Positions 8,023 to 9,501 of a stretch of 9,501 nucleotides of DNA are shown piece by piece (position 1 is the stretch's first letter; each line of letters starts with the position of its first letter). The DNA is taken from the NCBI GenBank assembly GCA_015654725.1, contig JAATGI010000098.1, positions 1 through 9,501 on the forward strand, in the 5' to 3' direction. The notes beneath the pieces were generated by a model that did not search any database, had not been told where the DNA came from, and was given only the letters and a program-made list of their open reading frames with translations. This DNA comes from Rhodospirillales bacterium. GTDB lineage: Bacteria > Pseudomonadota > Alphaproteobacteria > ATCC43930 > CGMCC-115725. Both the position numbers and the translations under genes were made by a program.

Positions 8023-8067
8023 GCATGTTCCCGCAAAGTAGTCGCCGGTTTTCGGATAAGAACATGC
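8023..8067. repeat. REP-like intergenic palindrome between pepA and holC
   Basis: The outer arms are perfect 8-mers, GCATGTTC (8023-8030) and GAACATGC (8060-8067). Just inside lie CCGCAAA (8031-8037) and TTTTCGG (8049-8055), which pair with one mismatch. An unpaired ATAA (8056-8059) sits on the 3' side, and the apical loop is about 11 bases with a CCGG core. From memory, this closely resembles a family of dispersed palindromes in alphaproteobacterial intergenic regions with a CATG-TC arm and an ACCGGTTTTCGG-like centre. It begins one base after the pepA stop and ends 10 bp before the holC start. There is no T-run, so a classic terminator is unlikely; it may stabilise the pepA mRNA end or affect holC translation. 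Confidence 0.65.
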
Positions 8068-8077
8068 TCAAAATCTA

Positions 8078-8527
8078 ATGTCCGAGATCGGCTTCTATCA
8101 TTTGCGCACCATGCCGCTCGACCGGGCGCTGCCGAAATTATTGGAGCGCGCGGTTGCCGGCGGCCAGCGCGTCGTCGTCATCGCCGGCTCGCCCGAGCGG
8201 GTCGAGTATTTGAACGCGCTGTTATGGACCTACGACGAGGCGAGCTTCCTGCCGCATGGCAGCGCCCGCGACGGCAACGCCGCGTCGCAGCCGATCTGGC
8301 TTGCCAGCGCCGACGAGAATCCGAACGGCGCCAGCCTCGCCATGCTGGTCGACGGCGCCTCGGCCGACCCGGCGCATTACGCGCGCTGCTTCGATATTTT
8401 CGACGGCAACGACGAGGCGGCGGTCGCGGCCGCGCGCCGACGCTGGAGCGAGGCCAAGGCGGCGGGCCACGCCCTTACCTATTGGCAGCAGACCGAGCGC
8501 GGCTGGGAGAAGAAAACCGAGGATTGA
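8078..8527 (+). CDS. holC: DNA polymerase III chi subunit (HolC)
   Basis: A 149-residue cytosolic protein, near the E. coli chi length (147). The family's N-terminal strand reads EIGFYHL (3-9). Then come RALPKLLERAVAGGQRVVV, a YLNALLWTYDEASFLPHG block (about 44-61), an IWLASADENPNGASLAMLVDG block (73-93), and a basic tail including YWQQTERGWEKK. Known role: chi joins the clamp-loader complex through psi and contacts SSB, helping polymerase III hold SSB-coated lagging strand. Only chi is seen here; alphaproteobacteria generally lack a recognisable psi. The start at 8078 gives the conserved N-terminus. The bases before it (8064-8077) contain no Shine-Dalgarno sequence, and the palindrome ends only 10 bp upstream. 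It probably reads through from the pepA promoter. Confidence 0.92.
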   Translation: MSEIGFYHLRTMPLDRALPKLLERAVAGGQRVVVIAGSPERVEYLNALLWTYDEASFLPHGSARDGNAASQPIWLASADENPNGASLAMLVDGASADPAHYARCFDIFDGNDEAAVAAARRRWSEAKAAGHALTYWQQTERGWEKKTED

Positions 8528-8552
8528 TGCCGTGCGGCGTCGCCGCTATAAC
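8524..8552 (+). promoter_or_regulatory. Strong predicted housekeeping promoter of ndk
   Basis: TTGATG (8524-8529), C, 14 bases, GCTATAAC (8545-8552). Against the consensus TTGACG-S-N10-14-GCTANAWC this is 5/6, S matched, allowed spacing, and 8/8. In E. coli terms it is TTGATG, 17 bp, TATAAC. The -35 box overlaps the TGA stop of holC (8525-8527). Transcription should begin near 8559, leaving about 30 bases of leader before the ndk ATG. It is the best promoter match in the window and suits a constitutively needed enzyme. Confidence 0.75.
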
Positions 8553-8588
8553 CGCGCCGCAATCATTCGCTTGGGAAATCTCGCCATC

Positions 8589-9011
8589 ATGGCCGTTGAA
8601 CGGACTCTGTCGATCATCAAGCCCGACGCCACCCGCCGCAATCTGACCGGCAAGATCAATGCCCGGTTCGAGGATCGCGGCATTCGCATCGTCGCCCAGA
8701 AGCGCGTGCGGCTGAGCCGGGCGCAGGCCGAGGATTTCTACGCCGTCCATCGCGAACGGCCGTTCTTCGCCGACCTGGTCAAATTCATGATTTCGGGCCC
8801 GGTGGTGATTCAGGTGTTGGAGGGCGACAACGCGGTCGCGCTCAATCGCGAGATCATGGGCGCCACTAATCCCGCCAACGCCGCGCCCGGCACCATCCGC
8901 AAGGATTTCGCCGTATCGATCGAGGCCAACTCGGTTCACGGCTCCGATTCGGCCGAGACGGCGCGCAACGAAATCGCCTTCTTTTTCGCCGGCAGCGAAA
9001 TATGCCCCTGA
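8589..9011 (+). CDS. ndk: Nucleoside diphosphate kinase
   Basis: A 140-residue cytosolic enzyme of standard length that transfers the gamma phosphate from ATP to other (d)NDPs through a phosphohistidine, balancing NTP and dNTP pools. Visible: the N-terminal ERTLSIIKPDA with Lys11, the helix region ARFEDRGIRIVAQKRVRLS, the loop ATNPANAAPGTIRKDFA (92-108), and the active-site signature NSVHGSDS with the phospho-accepting His117. The C-terminus ends in the usual EIAFFF segment plus a short tail. The ATG at 8589 gives the canonical N-terminus and is preceded by GGGAAA at a rather long spacing. It has its own promoter overlapping the end of holC. It is convergent with the small gene that ends 8 bp beyond its stop. 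Confidence 0.98.
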   Translation: MAVERTLSIIKPDATRRNLTGKINARFEDRGIRIVAQKRVRLSRAQAEDFYAVHRERPFFADLVKFMISGPVVIQVLEGDNAVALNREIMGATNPANAAPGTIRKDFAVSIEANSVHGSDSAETARNEIAFFFAGSEICP

Positions 9012-9023
9012 CGGGGCTGTCAG
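9004..9023. terminator. Overlapping small hairpins at the ndk 3' end (weak terminator candidate)
   Basis: GCCCC-TGAC-GGGGC (9004-9017) gives a perfect 5-bp GC stem with a tetraloop holding the ndk TGA stop. An alternative stem, CTGAC (9008-9012) with GTCAG (9019-9023), overlaps it and covers the stop codon of the convergent gene. Neither is followed by a T-run on either strand, so rho-independent termination is uncertain. The position between two convergent genes is what suggests a shared 3' end function. Confidence 0.3.
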
Positions 9024-9142
9024 AGCGTAATGAGGGCGAGCAGGACAATCACGATAACCACCAGCGCGATCGTCCATTTGACGAGCTTGGTGAAGCCCCG
9101 CCAGGTCGATAAATGTTGCTCCAATTCCTGATCGACGGCCAT
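9020..9142 (-). CDS. aa3-type cytochrome c oxidase subunit IV (small membrane protein)
   Basis: A 40-residue protein, ATG at 9142-9140, TGA at 9022-9020, too short for usual ORF cut-offs. The N-terminal part (1-22) is polar with HLSTWRGFTKL at 10-20. Residues 23-40 are a single hydrophobic helix rich in Val, Ile and Leu that runs to the C-terminus. The pattern of a short soluble head, H..TW.GF.KL and one helix is that of the bacterial aa3-type cytochrome oxidase subunit IV family (COX4_pro_2 in Pfam, by memory). Known role: in Paracoccus and Rhodobacter it is a one-helix accessory subunit, not essential for activity, in the inner membrane. GGGGAT lies 5 bases before the ATG and a promoter match lies further upstream. 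No other oxidase gene is in the window. Confidence 0.82.
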   Translation of the reverse strand: MAVDQELEQHLSTWRGFTKLVKWTIALVVIVIVLLALITL

Positions 9143-9173
9143 CCGATATCCCCGCAGAATTTTTGCGCGGAGA

Positions 9174-9201
9174 GGTATAGCAAAGCCGCGCCGCTTGGCA
9201 A
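9174..9201 (-). promoter_or_regulatory. Predicted promoter of the subunit IV gene
   Basis: On the minus strand TTGCCA (9201-9196) and GCTATACC (9181-9174) stand 14 bases apart. The -10 box matches GCTANAWC at 7/8 and the -35 box matches TTGACG at 4/6; the S position is A. In E. coli terms TATACC is 16 bp from the -35. Start would be near 9167, giving about 25 bases of leader. In that leader CCGCGCA (9170-9164) can pair imperfectly with TGCGG (9156-9152), which includes part of the ribosome site. Confidence 0.5.
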
Positions 9202-9213
9202 GCGCCGGTTCTT

Positions 9214-9501
9214 CTAGCCGACCGGGTAAATAACCGTCTCCGGCGGCGTGCCCGGCCGGTCGATCGCGACCGTTTCGTCGACGACCTTCACCCGGCCCTC
9301 GGCGATCAGACGCAGCGCTAACGGATAGAGCCGATGCTCGGCCGCCAATACGCGCGCCGCCAGCGTCTCCTCGCTGTCGTCCGGCAGCACCGGCACGGCG
9401 GCTTGCGCGAGGATCGGCCCGTGATCGAGGTCTGCGCGCACTAAATGCACGGTGCAGCCGGAAAAGCGCACGCCGGCTTCGAGCGCGCGGCGGTGGGTCC
9501 C
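9214..9501 (-). CDS. purN: Phosphoribosylglycinamide formyltransferase PurN, 5' end outside window
   Basis: The C-terminal 95 codons of the gene, open in frame to the window edge at 9501 and ending in TAG at 9216-9214. Known role: PurN transfers a formyl group from 10-formyl-tetrahydrofolate to GAR, the third step of de novo purine synthesis, in the cytosol. Seen: THRRALEAGV at the truncated start, then GCTVHLV with the conserved His, and the DLDHGPILAQ block carrying the catalytic Asp (equivalent to E. coli Asp144). It continues with VPVLPDDSEETLAARV and EHRLYPLALRLIAEGRV. The catalytic Asn and the first His lie beyond the window. An internal GTG at 9471 is not the start, because homology continues upstream to the edge. 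In many alphaproteobacteria purM sits next to purN, but here that would be outside the window. Confidence 0.96.
   Translation of the reverse strand, partial: GTHRRALEAGVRFSGCTVHLVRADLDHGPILAQAAVPVLPDDSEETLAARVLAAEHRLYPLALRLIAEGRVKVVDETVAIDRPGTPPETVIYPVG

Noticed and set aside
6546..8036. A 496-codon minus-strand frame opposite pepA
   Set aside because: It mirrors pepA almost end to end; all catalytic motifs belong to the plus-strand frame.
8256..9011. A 251-codon frame extending ndk upstream through holC
   Set aside because: The 5' part is just the ndk frame open through holC; homology begins at ATG 8589 and the promoter at 8524-8552 starts transcription after holC.

Overview
The window is high-GC DNA (roughly 60-65% by eye) and reads as an ordinary, well-packed chromosomal segment of an alphaproteobacterium, probably Rhodospirillales-like. 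The reasons are the gene order (lptF-lptG-lptD-surA-pdxA on one strand, divergent from pepA-holC-ndk), a 40-residue aa3-type cytochrome oxidase subunit IV, promoters fitting the alphaproteobacterial housekeeping consensus (TTGACG-S-N10-14-GCTANAWC), and an intergenic palindrome of a kind common in this class. I see no phage, IS element, CRISPR array, rRNA or tRNA.

Minus strand, 1-6380: a compact outer-membrane biogenesis operon transcribed towards position 1. Its order is lptF, lptG (the LPS-exporter permeases), lptD (the outer-membrane LPS translocon), surA (the periplasmic chaperone that helps fold LptD-type barrels) and pdxA (pyridoxal phosphate synthesis, cut by the window edge). Gaps are 9 bp (lptF-lptG) and 6 bp (lptG-lptD). 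There are 79 bp between lptD and surA with the preferred surA start, and surA-pdxA share a 4-bp ATGA overlap. The genes therefore look co-transcribed and partly translationally coupled.

Divergent spacer, 6381-6521: it carries a good promoter for pepA with a perfect 7-bp dyad between its -35 and -10 boxes. No convincing promoter for lptF was found.

Plus strand, 6522-9011: pepA (M17 leucyl aminopeptidase), a REP-like palindrome, holC (DNA polymerase III chi subunit), then ndk (nucleoside diphosphate kinase). The ndk gene has its own near-consensus promoter overlapping the end of holC.

Minus strand, 9020-9501: a small membrane protein gene (aa3-type cytochrome c oxidase subunit IV), missed by length-limited ORF calling and convergent with ndk across 8 bp. 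It is followed, upstream on that strand, by the C-terminal half of purN (GAR transformylase), cut by the window edge.

Every gene of length has a recognisable housekeeping function. The items worth a second look are small: the palindrome before holC, the promoter dyad, the orphan subunit IV gene, and the cysteine pattern of LptD. I did not find an undescribed multi-gene system here.
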